From: Anderseniella sp963700735
GTDB lineage: Bacteria > Pseudomonadota > Alphaproteobacteria > Rhizobiales > Aestuariivirgaceae
Direction: 5' to 3'
Assembly (NCBI GenBank): GCA_963700735.1
Contig: CAVOYR010000005.1
Coordinates: 620,001-684,000 of the forward strand
Length of the DNA stretch: 64,000 bases
Made by a program: the position numbers and the translations under genes. Shown here one piece after another: positions 42,415 to 51,357 of this stretch. Positions within the stretch are counted from its first letter, which is position 1, and every line of letters starts with the position of its first letter. A model generated the notes under the pieces. It worked only from the letters and a program-made list of their open reading frames with translations. It did not search any database and was not told the DNA's origin.

Positions 42415-43605
42415 ATGGTCAAGCTGCCGGTCACCGGCTACTCGCCGTTGTACAACGGCCCCGAGGGCCAGGAAGACATGCCGTGGCTGCTGACGGCGGG
42501 TCCGGTTGTGACGTCGCGGACGGTCAAGCTGGCAATGCTGGCAGACTGGAGCGTGCGCGATGCCGAGTTCCTGTCACTGGCACGGCGCGTGACGGAACAG
42601 GTGCTCGACCTGCTCAACGCGGCTGACAGCCATGACTGCATCCTGGTCAACATGTCCGGCATGTCGGCGCTTGAATGCGTGCTCGGCGCGCTGAGCCCGG
42701 CCGGGCGCAAACGCCAGACGCTGGTGGCTGCTGCAGGGCCTGTGGCGGCACAGGCCAGCACCATCCTCACCCACATGAAACGGCCGTGGAGCATGCTGGC
42801 ATCGCGTGGCAACGCACCCGTGACCGTGCGCCAGCTCGACAAGGCGCTGAGCGACAATCCGGACATCCAGACCGTGTTCCTGGTGCAGGCCGATATCACG
42901 ACCGGACTGACCTGCGACGTGGATGCGCTGGCGAAAGCTGCAAAGGCCGCCGGCAAGACCGTCGTGCTCGACGCGCGCGCGTCGCTCGGCGCCCTGCCGC
43001 TGGACCTGTCGGGCGGCACCATCGACGCTGTGATCGCAGTGCCGTTTGCAGCGATGGGCGGCGTGGCAGGGTTCTCACTCATCATTGCCGCACGGAACCT
43101 GCTGGGCGCGAAACTGGCAGCATCACCATCGGCCTCGCTGGACCTGTTCGAGCTTTGGAACACGATGAACCGGACAGGGCAGTTTCCCGGAACGCCCCCG
43201 GCACAGGCGATCTGCGCGTTCAACGCCGCCTTGCGCGAACTCGACCTTGAGGGCGGGCCAAAAGTGCGGCTGGCCCGGTTCATGCGCGTGCACCAGCATA
43301 TCGAGTCGGGCATGCGCAAGCTCGGGTTCCAGCCGCAGCTTCCCGCCACGGAGCAGGCCTGTGGCTACGTCACGGCCTTCGCCGCGCCGGGTGACCCGTA
43401 CTATGACGCGCAAGGCTTTTCCCAGCGGTTGCGCCAGCAGGGCTTCGTCATCATGGACGAGGCCGGGCAAGGACCGGGCTCTGGCGGCTTCCGGATCGCC
43501 ACCATGGGTCACATGGACGAAGACGTTGCCAACCACTTCCTGGCAGCCGTCGAGAAGGTGATGCGCGAGACCGGCATGCGCTCCGGCGCACCGGACAAGG
43601 GCTAG
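42415..43605 (+). CDS. Class V aminotransferase-fold protein lacking the catalytic lysine
   Basis: A 396-aa fold-type I protein aligned by eye with 2-aminoethylphosphonate--pyruvate and alanine--glyoxylate transaminases. It has LLTAGPVVTSRTVKLAML, ITTGLTCDVDALAKAA and VVLDARASLGALPLDL, keeping the PLP-contacting Asp. At the Schiff-base position, where relatives have NKCxxGVPGF, this protein reads FAAMGGVAGF, so Ala212 replaces lysine. It is unlikely to be a normal aminotransferase. It may bind PLP non-covalently, bind another ligand, or have a non-catalytic role. It overlaps a compact hairpin with a convergent ABC permease gene. Confidence 0.75.
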   Translation: MVKLPVTGYSPLYNGPEGQEDMPWLLTAGPVVTSRTVKLAMLADWSVRDAEFLSLARRVTEQVLDLLNAADSHDCILVNMSGMSALECVLGALSPAGRKRQTLVAAAGPVAAQASTILTHMKRPWSMLASRGNAPVTVRQLDKALSDNPDIQTVFLVQADITTGLTCDVDALAKAAKAAGKTVVLDARASLGALPLDLSGGTIDAVIAVPFAAMGGVAGFSLIIAARNLLGAKLAASPSASLDLFELWNTMNRTGQFPGTPPAQAICAFNAALRELDLEGGPKVRLARFMRVHQHIESGMRKLGFQPQLPATEQACGYVTAFAAPGDPYYDAQGFSQRLRQQGFVIMDEAGQGPGSGGFRIATMGHMDEDVANHFLAAVEKVMRETGMRSGAPDKG

Positions 43606-43624
43606 GGGTTCAGCCCCTGCCCTT
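43597..43624. terminator. Possible bidirectional terminator hairpin between convergent genes
   Basis: aagggctagggg and cccctgccctt form an 11-bp stem (one bulged base) around the short loop ttcag. It covers the stop codon of the class V aminotransferase-fold gene and the stop of the convergent permease gene. There is no long T-tract on either side, so it may only partly terminate. Confidence 0.4.
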
Positions 43625-44880
43625 CCACGGCACCAGCCACTTCTCTGCCATCCGCATCAGGATGTCGATGCCGTAGCCGATGATGCCGATCAGGATGATG
43701 CCCATGATGACGATGTCGGTCAGCTGAAACTTCGAGGCATTGACGATCATCATGCCGGCACCCTTGTCGGCAGCGACCAGCTCGGCGGCCACCACGGTTC
43801 CCCAGCACACGCCCATGGCCACGCGCGCGCCGGTGAAGATTTCCGGCAGCGAGTTCGGCACGATGACATGGCGCAGGATCTGCCATTTCGATGCGCCCAG
43901 CGAATAGGCCGCGTGCACCTTGGAAATCTTGACGCCGGACACACCGGCCCTGGCCGAGATGGTCATGATCCACAATGCTGCAAGGAACAGCAGGATGACC
44001 TTGCCTTCCTCGCCGATGCCGAACCAGATGATGACCAGGGGGATCAGCGCCAGCGGCGGCACCGGGCGCATGAACTCGACGATCGGATCAAACCAGCCGC
44101 GGAACCAGTTCGACAGGCCCATCGCATAGCCCAGCGGTATGCCGATGATGCTGCCGATAATGAAGCCGGCAAACACCCGGCCCAGTGACGCGCCGAGGTG
44201 CTCCCACAGGGTATAGTTCTTGTAGCCTTCGCGGGCGATCTCGACGAGGCGGCTGACGACGGCTTCGGGTGCAGGCAACCAGATCGGCTCCATCTGCCAG
44301 CCACTCTCCGGCTTCACCGACAGTGATCCCTTTGCAGTCATGGTGATTTCACCATTGGCGAAACTGACCGTGTCTCCGGGCGCGATCGGGTTGGCCATCA
44401 ATCGCCGTGATGCGATAGCCCTCTTCGGTGCCGCCGTCGTCATTGTCCTGTGGCTTGACCAGCGCGGATCGCCAGGCCGCAATCCTGACGGCATCGGGCT
44501 TTGCAAAACTTTCGGCATTTCCAGCGATGGGCGGGTCTTCCACGGCCTCGCCCAGCTTGTAGATGCGCAGGCTGACGCGCGACTGGGCGGTTTGCCCGGC
44601 AGCGTTGGTGGCGGTGTACTCAAAGCCGGTATCGCCCATGTACGGACCGGGCACATGCAGCGGCGTGATCTTGGAGCCGGTGAACGCGCCCCAGATGGCA
44701 AACAGCGCAATGACCGACACGATCGAGGCAAACCGGTTGGCGGTGACGGCGCTTTCGTCGCCGAAGGTCACCGTCTTCAGGCTGGTGTAATCGTGTGACC
44801 TCTCGCGCGAGCGCACCACGAACTGGTAGGCGAAATAGCGCTGCCGCGAAGATTGCAAGGTAGACGAGCGCAACGGTCAT
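43610..44880 (-). pseudogene. Taurine/sulfonate-type ABC transporter permease, two frameshifts
   Basis: Starts at ATG 44880 (MTVALVYLAIFAA), overlapping the ATPase stop (ATGA). The frame shifts at about 44838-44846 (continuing RYFAYQFVVRSRERSHDY) and again at 44391-44402 (continuing ANPIAPGDTVSFANGEI). Removing one base at each site gives about 422 aa. The C-terminal 250 residues are a BPD-type permease with LGASLGRVFAGFIIGSIIGIP and the ATPase-contact loop AAYSLGASKWQILRHVIVPNSLP. Residues of roughly 75-170 form a polar segment absent from standard TauC/SsuC permeases. Sequencing error is the likely cause of both breaks. Confidence 0.78.
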
Positions 44881-45683
44881 GCCGCGTCCTCCTGGCGGCC
44901 CATGATCTCTTCTTCCATGTCCCAGATCATGGTGAGGATTTCCTCGCGCTTGCGGCCGAACTCGGCTTCCTTCTTGACCGTGCGCAGGTCCTGGCCGACG
45001 CCCTGCTCGGCAAACGGCAGGCGGTATTCCTTGTGGATGCGGCCGGGCCGCGGCGCCATCACCACAAGGCGTTCGCCCAGCAGCAGCGCTTCCTCGACCG
45101 AGTGGGTGATGAGGATGATGGTCTTGCCGGTTTCCTTCCACAGCTTGAGCACGAGGCCTTGCATCTTTTCGCGCGTCAGCGCGTCCAGCGCACCGAGCGG
45201 TTCGTCCATCAGGATCACGTCAGGGTCGTTGGCAAGGCAGCGGGCCAGAGCCACGCGCTGCTGCATGCCGCCGGACAGTTCATAGATCATCTTGTCGCCG
45301 AATTCCCGCAGGCCAACCGTGTTGAGCAGGTGGTCGACGGTCTTCGCTGTTTCGGCGGATGGCTTGCCGGCCATGTCTGGTCCGAAGGCAATGTTCTTGC
45401 GGACGTTCATCCACTCGAACAGCGCGCCCTGCTGGAACACCATGCCGCGCTCGGCGGCGGGTCCAGTGACGCGGTGGTTATTGAGGGTGATCTGGCCATC
45501 GGTGGGGGCGAGAAAACCAGCCACGATGTTGAGCAAGGTGGTCTTGCCACACCCGGACGGGCCGAGAACGGACATCAGCTCACCCTTGCGCAGTTCGAGC
45601 GACACGTTTTTCAGCGCCTGCACGGCACTGCCGTTCGGCAGCTCGAACCGCATTGAAATATTGTCGATGACGAGATCGCCCAT
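44877..45683 (-). CDS. Taurine/sulfonate/nitrate-type ABC transporter ATP-binding protein
   Basis: A single-NBD ATPase of 268 aa: Walker A LGPSGCGKTTLLN, signature LSGGMQQRVALARCLA, Walker B DVILMDEPLGALDALT and the switch histidine ILITHSVEEALLL. This is the SsuB/TauB/NrtD group. ATG 45683 (MGDLVIDN) is preferred; an ATG at 45695 adds four residues. It sits between the binding-protein gene (with an intercistronic hairpin) and the permease gene, which it overlaps by four bases. Confidence 0.92.
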   Translation of the reverse strand: MGDLVIDNISMRFELPNGSAVQALKNVSLELRKGELMSVLGPSGCGKTTLLNIVAGFLAPTDGQITLNNHRVTGPAAERGMVFQQGALFEWMNVRKNIAFGPDMAGKPSAETAKTVDHLLNTVGLREFGDKMIYELSGGMQQRVALARCLANDPDVILMDEPLGALDALTREKMQGLVLKLWKETGKTIILITHSVEEALLLGERLVVMAPRPGRIHKEYRLPFAEQGVGQDLRTVKKEAEFGRKREEILTMIWDMEEEIMGRQEDAA

Positions 45684-45711
45684 CGTATCCTCCACCCGTT
45701 GCGGTACGACA

Positions 45712-45744
45712 AAGGGGAGCGGGCCTTGGTGAGCCGCTCCCCTT
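45712..45744 (-). promoter_or_regulatory. Intercistronic hairpin after the ABC binding-protein gene
   Basis: A perfect 11-bp stem (aaggggagcgg / ccgctcccctt) with an 11-nt loop lies 17 bp after the binding-protein stop, followed on the minus strand by TTTGT. It probably protects the binding-protein mRNA or partly terminates transcription before the ATPase gene. Confidence 0.6.
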
Positions 45745-45761
45745 CAGGCAGCGTAGCAGGC

Positions 45762-46766
45762 TTACATGCCGCTGGCGGACTTCAGCGGGCCGGTGTTTAC
45801 AGCGCTGTCGTAGCTATCACGTGCGGCAGGGATGTTGCCCTGGGCCTTGAAGAAGTCGGCGACCTGCTTGACGAACGTCTGGGTACCACCACCCAGCCAC
45901 TTGTCCGAAAGCTGTGCCTCGACCGAGGGGAACTCGAAGCCGGCCATGGTTTCCTTGGTCGCGGCTTCATCCATGCCGGCGTCCTTGGCGATGACCGGAA
46001 GCATCTCGGCAGCCTTGTCGCCGCCTTCGTTCCACATCTTGTTCATGTCGGCCGTGACCTTCAGGAACTTGGCCAGCAGTTCGGCGTTCTCGGAAGCGAA
46101 CGTGGCCGGCACCGACGTGACGTCGAATACCGAAATGCCAAGCGCGTCCTTCTCGGCGCCGGTCAGCAGCACGTTGCCATGCTCCTTCATGCGGCGCAGC
46201 GAACCGCCCCAGCCGCACGCCATGTCGAGGCTGCCCTGGGCAAATGCGGCAGCACCGTCCGGCGGAGCCATGTCAACGACTTCCATCTTAGACACGTCGA
46301 CGCCGAAGTGTGCCATCTGCTTCAGGAAACCGTAGTGGGCAGCGGTACCGATCGGCACGCCGACCTTCTTGCCTTCCAGTTCCTTGGCATTGTCCTTGGT
46401 GATTTCCAGCGAGGTCTTCACCACGCAGTTGTCGTTGTCGTTGTAGACCACGGCAACGTCAGCGACCTGAAGGTCCTGGCCGGCGGAGGTTGCAACAACG
46501 AACGGCGGCACGCCCTGGCTGACCGAGATGTGCACGTCGCCAGAGGCCATGGCGGCGGACATTGCGGTACCGGCGTCGAACGACTTCCAGTTCACCTTGA
46601 CGCCGAGTTCCTTGTCGTAAATGCCCTGCACCTTGGCGTACTGGAATGGCATCGGCCACTCCAGGAAGTAGGCCACGGTGATTTCCTTGGTCTGGGCCAT
46701 GACGGCGGTAAAGCTGATCGAGGTGACTGCGGCGGCAGCCAAAGCTGTCGTCAAAAACTTCTTCAT
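45762..46766 (-). CDS. Taurine/sulfonate-type ABC transporter substrate-binding protein
   Basis: A 334-aa periplasmic protein with a Sec signal peptide (MKKFLTTALAAAAVTSISFT, cleavage after VMA). The mature part is a TauA/SsuA-like domain: ITVAYFLEWPMPFQYAKVQG, VHISVSQGVPPFVVATSAGQ, LEGKKVGVPIGTAAHYGFLK and AFAQGSLDMACGWGG. It is the first gene of the transporter operon. Taurine-type systems also carry other small organic anions or amines, so the substrate is open. The flavoprotein and methyltransferase genes upstream could act on it. Confidence 0.85.
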   Translation of the reverse strand: MKKFLTTALAAAAVTSISFTAVMAQTKEITVAYFLEWPMPFQYAKVQGIYDKELGVKVNWKSFDAGTAMSAAMASGDVHISVSQGVPPFVVATSAGQDLQVADVAVVYNDNDNCVVKTSLEITKDNAKELEGKKVGVPIGTAAHYGFLKQMAHFGVDVSKMEVVDMAPPDGAAAFAQGSLDMACGWGGSLRRMKEHGNVLLTGAEKDALGISVFDVTSVPATFASENAELLAKFLKVTADMNKMWNEGGDKAAEMLPVIAKDAGMDEAATKETMAGFEFPSVEAQLSDKWLGGGTQTFVKQVADFFKAQGNIPAARDSYDSAVNTGPLKSASGM

Positions 46767-46950
46767 GATTTACTCCCTGCGCTGTTGAGCGGCCGAAAAA
46801 CCGTGATTTCCATTGATTGGAGCGGTTTGCGGTACAGGTAGTATGAAACGGCCTGTGGCCGTGACGCAATGGCACACCCAAAGTTGGACCCATAAATAAG
46901 CATGGCTGGTGCCATGCCCGAAACTGCGCCAAACCGTCAAGCGCGGCTGC

Positions 46951-48068
46951 TCACATCAAGCGCACCATGCCCATTACATGACGGCCGATGGCAAGGCTGG
47001 AGGTGAGGCCGGGGCTCTCCATGCCGAACAGGTTGATCAGACCCGGCACACCGTGCCGGTCGGGACCATCGATGCGGAAATCCTGCGTCATGCTGCCGGG
47101 CGGCACGATCTTCGGGCGAACACCGGCGTAGGATGGTTGCAGCGCGCCATCGGGCAGGCCGGGCCAGTAGCGGCGCACCAGCGCGTAGAAGTCATCGGCG
47201 CGGCGCGGGATCCACCACGTAGTTGGGTTCGTCGACCCACTCCACGTCGGGGCCGAAGCGGGCCTGGCCGCCCACGTCCACGGTCAGGTGAACTCCCAGC
47301 CCGCCGACGATGGGACACGGATAGATCAGCCTCGAGAACGGGGCCTTGCCACTCATGGAGAAGTAGCTGCCCTTGCCGTAATACGCCTTGGGGATGTGTG
47401 CCTTGTCGAGGCCTTCGAGCGTCGAGGCCACGTGCGGCGCATTCAGGCTGGTCGAGTTGACGAACAGGTTGCAGCCGATGGTCATCGGTTCTTCGCCACC
47501 GGTGTCGATCTCGATCATCCGGCCGCCCACGCGTCCACCAATGACAGGCGCGCGGGTCGCCAGTGAGGCGCCGGCATTTTCCGCCTCGCCCAGCAGGGCC
47601 AGCATGATTCCGGCTGAAGTCCATCATGCCGGTCGACGGCGACAGGATGGCACCCCTAGCGGCCAATGCCGGCTCAAGCGCGATGGCCTGTGCTCCATCG
47701 AGCAGTTGCATGTCATCGACGCCATTGATGGCACCGGTCTGCATGATCTTCTCGAGTGTCGGCAATTCCTCGTCCGAAGACGCAACGATCAGCTTGCCGC
47801 AATTGGTGTGGGCGACGTTGTGCTTCTTCATGAAGTCGTAGAGCATCCATTTGCCCTCGACGCACAGCTTCGCACGCAAGGTGCCGGGCACGTAGTACAT
47901 GCCGGCATGGATAACCTCGCTCGAGCGCGACGACACGCCCCGGCCGTATGCCTCTTCGGATTCGAGGATCAGGACCTCGCGTCCAGCCTGTGCCAGTTCG
48001 CGGGCGATTGCCAGCCCGATCGCGCCTGCCCCGGCCACAACACAGTCAATCTCGTAGTCTACCGCCAT
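46951..48068 (-). pseudogene. FAD-dependent oxidoreductase, L-2-hydroxyglutarate oxidase (LhgO)-like, two frameshifts
   Basis: From ATG 48068 the protein shows CVVAGAGAIGLAIARELAQA (FAD-binding) and SSRSSEVIHAGMYYVPGTL, the LhgO-family hallmark. Frames change at 47603-47615 (after TGMMDFS, resuming MLALLGEAENAGASL) and at 47201-47212 (after EPNYVVDP, resuming YALVRRYWPGLPDGALQPSYAG). Removing one base at each site gives about 371 aa, the normal length, ending at 46951. Paired +1 errors are more likely than decay because all motifs are intact. It would oxidise a 2-hydroxy or amino acid and feed electrons to the membrane. Confidence 0.82.
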
Positions 48069-48176
48069 GTCGAATTACTCATGCTTGCTCGCGTTCAATC
48101 GCTTTAGCAAGTCGCGCCCGATTTCGATAGTTCCAGTGGCAGGCGAGTTGTCGCGCGCAGCCGTGTGACCGGTGCA

Positions 48177-49289
48177 TCACCCTTCCTTGCGGCATACCAG
48201 GTAGGTGTGAACGTAGTCCATGGCGTGACCTTGGGGCGCTTCGGCTACAGCGCGCTGATAGCGGCCATAGAACTCGTCCATGATGGCCTGGCGCTCGTCA
48301 TCGGCACGGGCCGGGTTCAGGCCACCGAGGAAGGTGGCCTCCGACCATGACCGCAACGTTGGCAGGTACTCCACGGCGAAGCGGCCTGCGTCCTTGTGGT
48401 TCTCGGTGAAGTCCTGCTCGAACGGGCAGCGCACCACGCGGGTCTCGACGTGTTCCAGGCGAAGCCCCGCCTTGTAAACCGGCCCCGCCTCGTCACGCAG
48501 CGGCGTGGTGAACTCATCGACGGTGCGGTAATGCTGCGGGAAGTTGGTATTGAGGTATTCCTCGCCGGTGATAACGCCATCATCGGCAAGTGCCTGCCAA
48601 TGCCGGTTGAACTCGTCGAACATGCTGACGCCGCCGGTGTGACCGAGATAACGGCCCTCCTCGTCGATGCCGAAGTTGAACAGACAGAGCCGGCCGCCCG
48701 GTTTCAATTCGCGGGTGCGCTGCAGAAGCATGGCCTGCCAGTCCCTGGCCCCCTGCTTGTCGAAGGCGTCGCGCTCATCACCCGTTGCCCCGACCATGTG
48801 CACATGGCCGGTGATGTTGCAGGGTACCGACGAGATGTAGTGCGATGCAGTGGCTGAAAACCCGAGGTCCAGCGTATTTGCCGGAAAGATGTTCTGGTGG
48901 AACGACGTGCCCGATGCGAACACATAAAGGTCGTTGATTTCGGGGTAATAGCTGGCGATGTCGGTCTGGCCGTGGATCATGCGGAACACCTGCGCGAAGT
49001 CGTTGCGCGGCAGGTCCGTGTAGACCATCTCGATGGGCCTCGACGGCACACGGGCGCGCACGTCTGCCAGCACGCGCCGCCAAAGGTCCACGCTGGTGCC
49101 GCCATCGGCGCAACCCATGTCGCTGACGCGGAAGATCGAGCCATCATCCTTGGGTGCCATGCGCGAGACTGCGTCGAGCACCAGTCCGGCGGCATTGTCC
49201 ATAACGTGCTTTGCGCCGATTGTGGCGCGGGAATAATAGCCCGCCCCTTTCATGGCCATGAATCCGGCGGTGGTTTGCTGCGTGCCCAT
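48177..49289 (-). CDS. SABATH-family SAM-dependent carboxyl methyltransferase
   Basis: A 370-aa protein resembling the plant SABATH family (salicylate/jasmonate/benzoate carboxyl methyltransferases). GYYSRATIGAKHVMD corresponds to the substrate/SAM-contacting Y...Q-like N-terminus, FRVSDMGCADGGTSVDLW is the SAM motif, EMVYTDLPRNDFAQVF is motif II, and SATASHYISSVP matches the conserved SxxxLxWLS-type segment in altered form. Such enzymes are well known in plants and rarer in bacteria. The gene precedes the flavoprotein and the ABC transporter on the same strand. The carboxylate substrate is unknown. Confidence 0.75.
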   Translation of the reverse strand: MGTQQTTAGFMAMKGAGYYSRATIGAKHVMDNAAGLVLDAVSRMAPKDDGSIFRVSDMGCADGGTSVDLWRRVLADVRARVPSRPIEMVYTDLPRNDFAQVFRMIHGQTDIASYYPEINDLYVFASGTSFHQNIFPANTLDLGFSATASHYISSVPCNITGHVHMVGATGDERDAFDKQGARDWQAMLLQRTRELKPGGRLCLFNFGIDEEGRYLGHTGGVSMFDEFNRHWQALADDGVITGEEYLNTNFPQHYRTVDEFTTPLRDEAGPVYKAGLRLEHVETRVVRCPFEQDFTENHKDAGRFAVEYLPTLRSWSEATFLGGLNPARADDERQAIMDEFYGRYQRAVAEAPQGHAMDYVHTYLVCRKEG

Positions 49290-49363
49290 GCTGCCTTGCC
49301 CCTTGTTCCAGCGAAGGTGAGATTTAGCCTTCGCTTGGCCGTGCTCGTCAAACCCTGAAAATG

Positions 49364-49396
49364 AAAACGCCCTCCCGGCTGGTGCCGGAAGGGCGC
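49364..49396 (-). terminator. Intrinsic terminator downstream of the Tat-exported binding-protein gene
   Basis: On the minus strand, gcgcccttccggc, loop acca, gccgggagggcgt form a 12-13-bp stem with one mismatch, followed by TTTTCATTTTC. It lies 22 bp after the stop of the binding-protein gene and before the SABATH gene, separating two transcription units. Confidence 0.82.
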
Positions 49397-49418
49397 ATTG
49401 TTGTCAGCCTGACAGGGG

Positions 49419-51086
49419 TCAGGATTCGACGGCGTACTCTTCCATGAAGTAATACCGCGTCGGGTGGAGGGCATAACCCTTCACCTTCTTGTCCATCGGC
49501 TGGAAGATCTTGCGCCACAGCGGCTGGATGATCGGGCCATCCTCCTGCATGATCGTTTCCAGCTTGCCGATCAGTTCACGGCGCGCCTCAATGTCGAGCG
49601 TACCTTCGGCCTGGGACAGGATCTGGTCAAACTCGGGGTTCGAGTAGCCGAACTCGTTCCATGGCACGCCGGAACGATACGCCAGGCCGAGCACCATAAA
49701 GCCCAGCGGACGGTGCGCCCACGAGGTGAAGCCGAACGGTACCTTGTCCCAGACATCCCAGTACTTGGACGACGGCAGCACGTTGATCGTGCAACGGATG
49801 CCGGCTTCCTTCCACTGCTCGACCATTGCTTCCACCGTGGCCAGTTCCCATGCCGGATCGGGCTTGCAGGTGAGTTCAACGTCGAGACCATCGGCGTAAC
49901 CGGCTTCGGCGAGAAGCTTCTTGGCTTCCTCGACGTTGCGGCCCATTGCCGGCAGCTTCTTGTAGTCCGGGTGAACCGGGCAGACATGGTGATGTTCGCC
50001 AAGTTCGCCGTGCTGCGCGCCGACTGCGATATCCATCGCCTTTGCCGAGTCGGTTGCGAGGCGGAATGCCTTGCGGACCTTCGGATCACTGCCTGGCTTG
50101 GTATCGCTGCGCAGGCGCGCAACGCCGGTGTTGGCCGTCGTGGCATCGTAGATCTGGATGTGATCCATCTTGGTGTACAGGTCGTACTGCTCAACGTTGG
50201 ACTCGTAGGAACCGTCCACCTGCTTCGACTGGATGGCCGCTGCTTCTGCTGCGGTGTTGTCGCCAAGGTCAATGAACTGCACTTCGTCCAGGTAGCCCGG
50301 AGCACCTTCGCGGCGCTTGAGCACGGCCTTGCGGCCAACCTCGAACTCGACGAGGTCAAAGTAGCCGTTGCCGTTCGAGCCCATGCCGAACTTGCCGTCT
50401 TCCGCCGGGTCGAGAATGGCGAACGGGTAGTGGAACATGTGTTCCGGCACCGCGACCTGGGCTTCCTTGAGGTTGAGGACCAGCGTCTTGTCGTCCTTGA
50501 CTTGAATGGCGTTGGCATCCCACAGCTCGGTGGTCATCACCGCGTTGCCCTTGTCGTCCTTCTGGCCGGAGTCGATCTCGTTGAGCATGTAGCCCTTCAT
50601 CAGGCCGACAACCGACGAACCAACTGCCGGATCAAGGCAATGCTTGATGTTCCAGGCAATCTGCTCGGCGGTCAGCTTGCCGCCCTTGTACCAGTCAACG
50701 TCAGCGACGGTGAACGTCCACTGCTTGAGGTCGTCGGATGCTGTCCACGACACGAGGTCGGGGCGGGTGACGTTGTCGACGCCGGTGCGCGTTGCGTAGC
50801 GGACCACCTGGCGGGTGATGTTGGAGTCATAGATCCACGAGAAGGTATGCGGGCTGTCGATCTTGGGCACGCGCATGGCGAGCTTCAGCACACCGCCCTT
50901 GGGCAGTTCAGCGGCCTTGGCCGGTGCCGCGAACGGCTGGCCGGTGATCTTGCCTGCCCACATGTAGGCGGCGCTGGCCGACATGCCGAGCAAGGCGCAA
51001 TAACGGACGAACTCGCGGCGATCAAGCTGACCGTCGGCGAGGTACTGCTTCAGTTTGGGGATCCAGACGTTTTCCTTGTCAGACAT
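49419..51086 (-). CDS. ABC transporter substrate-binding protein, family 5 (peptide/opine type), Tat signal
   Basis: A 555-aa DppA/OppA-type binding protein: MRVPKIDSPHTFSWIYDS, NIKHCLDPAVGSSVVGL, the hallmark YLDEVQFIDLGDNTAAEAAA, and PEFDQILSQAEGTLDIEARR near the end. The N-terminus has a twin-arginine motif (DRREFVRY, Arg23-Arg24) before a hydrophobic stretch, so export is by Tat, which is common for this group in alphaproteobacteria. ATG 51086 is preferred to a start 25 codons upstream. No permease or ATPase of the matching family is adjacent, so it is an orphan binding protein here. Confidence 0.88.
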   Translation of the reverse strand: MSDKENVWIPKLKQYLADGQLDRREFVRYCALLGMSASAAYMWAGKITGQPFAAPAKAAELPKGGVLKLAMRVPKIDSPHTFSWIYDSNITRQVVRYATRTGVDNVTRPDLVSWTASDDLKQWTFTVADVDWYKGGKLTAEQIAWNIKHCLDPAVGSSVVGLMKGYMLNEIDSGQKDDKGNAVMTTELWDANAIQVKDDKTLVLNLKEAQVAVPEHMFHYPFAILDPAEDGKFGMGSNGNGYFDLVEFEVGRKAVLKRREGAPGYLDEVQFIDLGDNTAAEAAAIQSKQVDGSYESNVEQYDLYTKMDHIQIYDATTANTGVARLRSDTKPGSDPKVRKAFRLATDSAKAMDIAVGAQHGELGEHHHVCPVHPDYKKLPAMGRNVEEAKKLLAEAGYADGLDVELTCKPDPAWELATVEAMVEQWKEAGIRCTINVLPSSKYWDVWDKVPFGFTSWAHRPLGFMVLGLAYRSGVPWNEFGYSNPEFDQILSQAEGTLDIEARRELIGKLETIMQEDGPIIQPLWRKIFQPMDKKVKGYALHPTRYYFMEEYAVES

Positions 51087-51300
51087 TCGGTATTCTCCTC
51101 CCGTGTTGACATCGTGCAGGCGCGCCAGACCGGTCGCGGTACTGGTCACACCTGCTTGCACACAACCCTAGCACCCATCTGCCGCTTGGCAAGGCTGCCG
51201 GCTAGAATAAGCCACCGCAGGACGGCAAGTTGGCACGGATCGCAGCTTGACAGGCCGGAGGCCCCCCTCGCCATACCCAGATACGACAGGAAAATGTGCA

Positions 51301-51348
51301 AAAAAGACAATCCGGCGGGTGATGCACACGCGTTGCGCAGCCCGCCGG
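51301..51348 (-). terminator. Intrinsic terminator of the MttB-family gene at 51358-52929
   Basis: On the minus strand, an 8-bp perfect stem ccggcggg / cccgccgg with a 21-nt loop is followed by attgtctttttt. It begins 10 bp after the gene's stop codon. Confidence 0.72.
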
Positions 51349-51357
51349 TCATCTAGG

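Noticed and set aside
49464..51356. A 630-codon plus-strand open frame
   Set aside because: It is antisense to the well-supported binding-protein gene at 49419-51086. Its composition is that of a G+C-rich shadow frame with no recognisable motifs.
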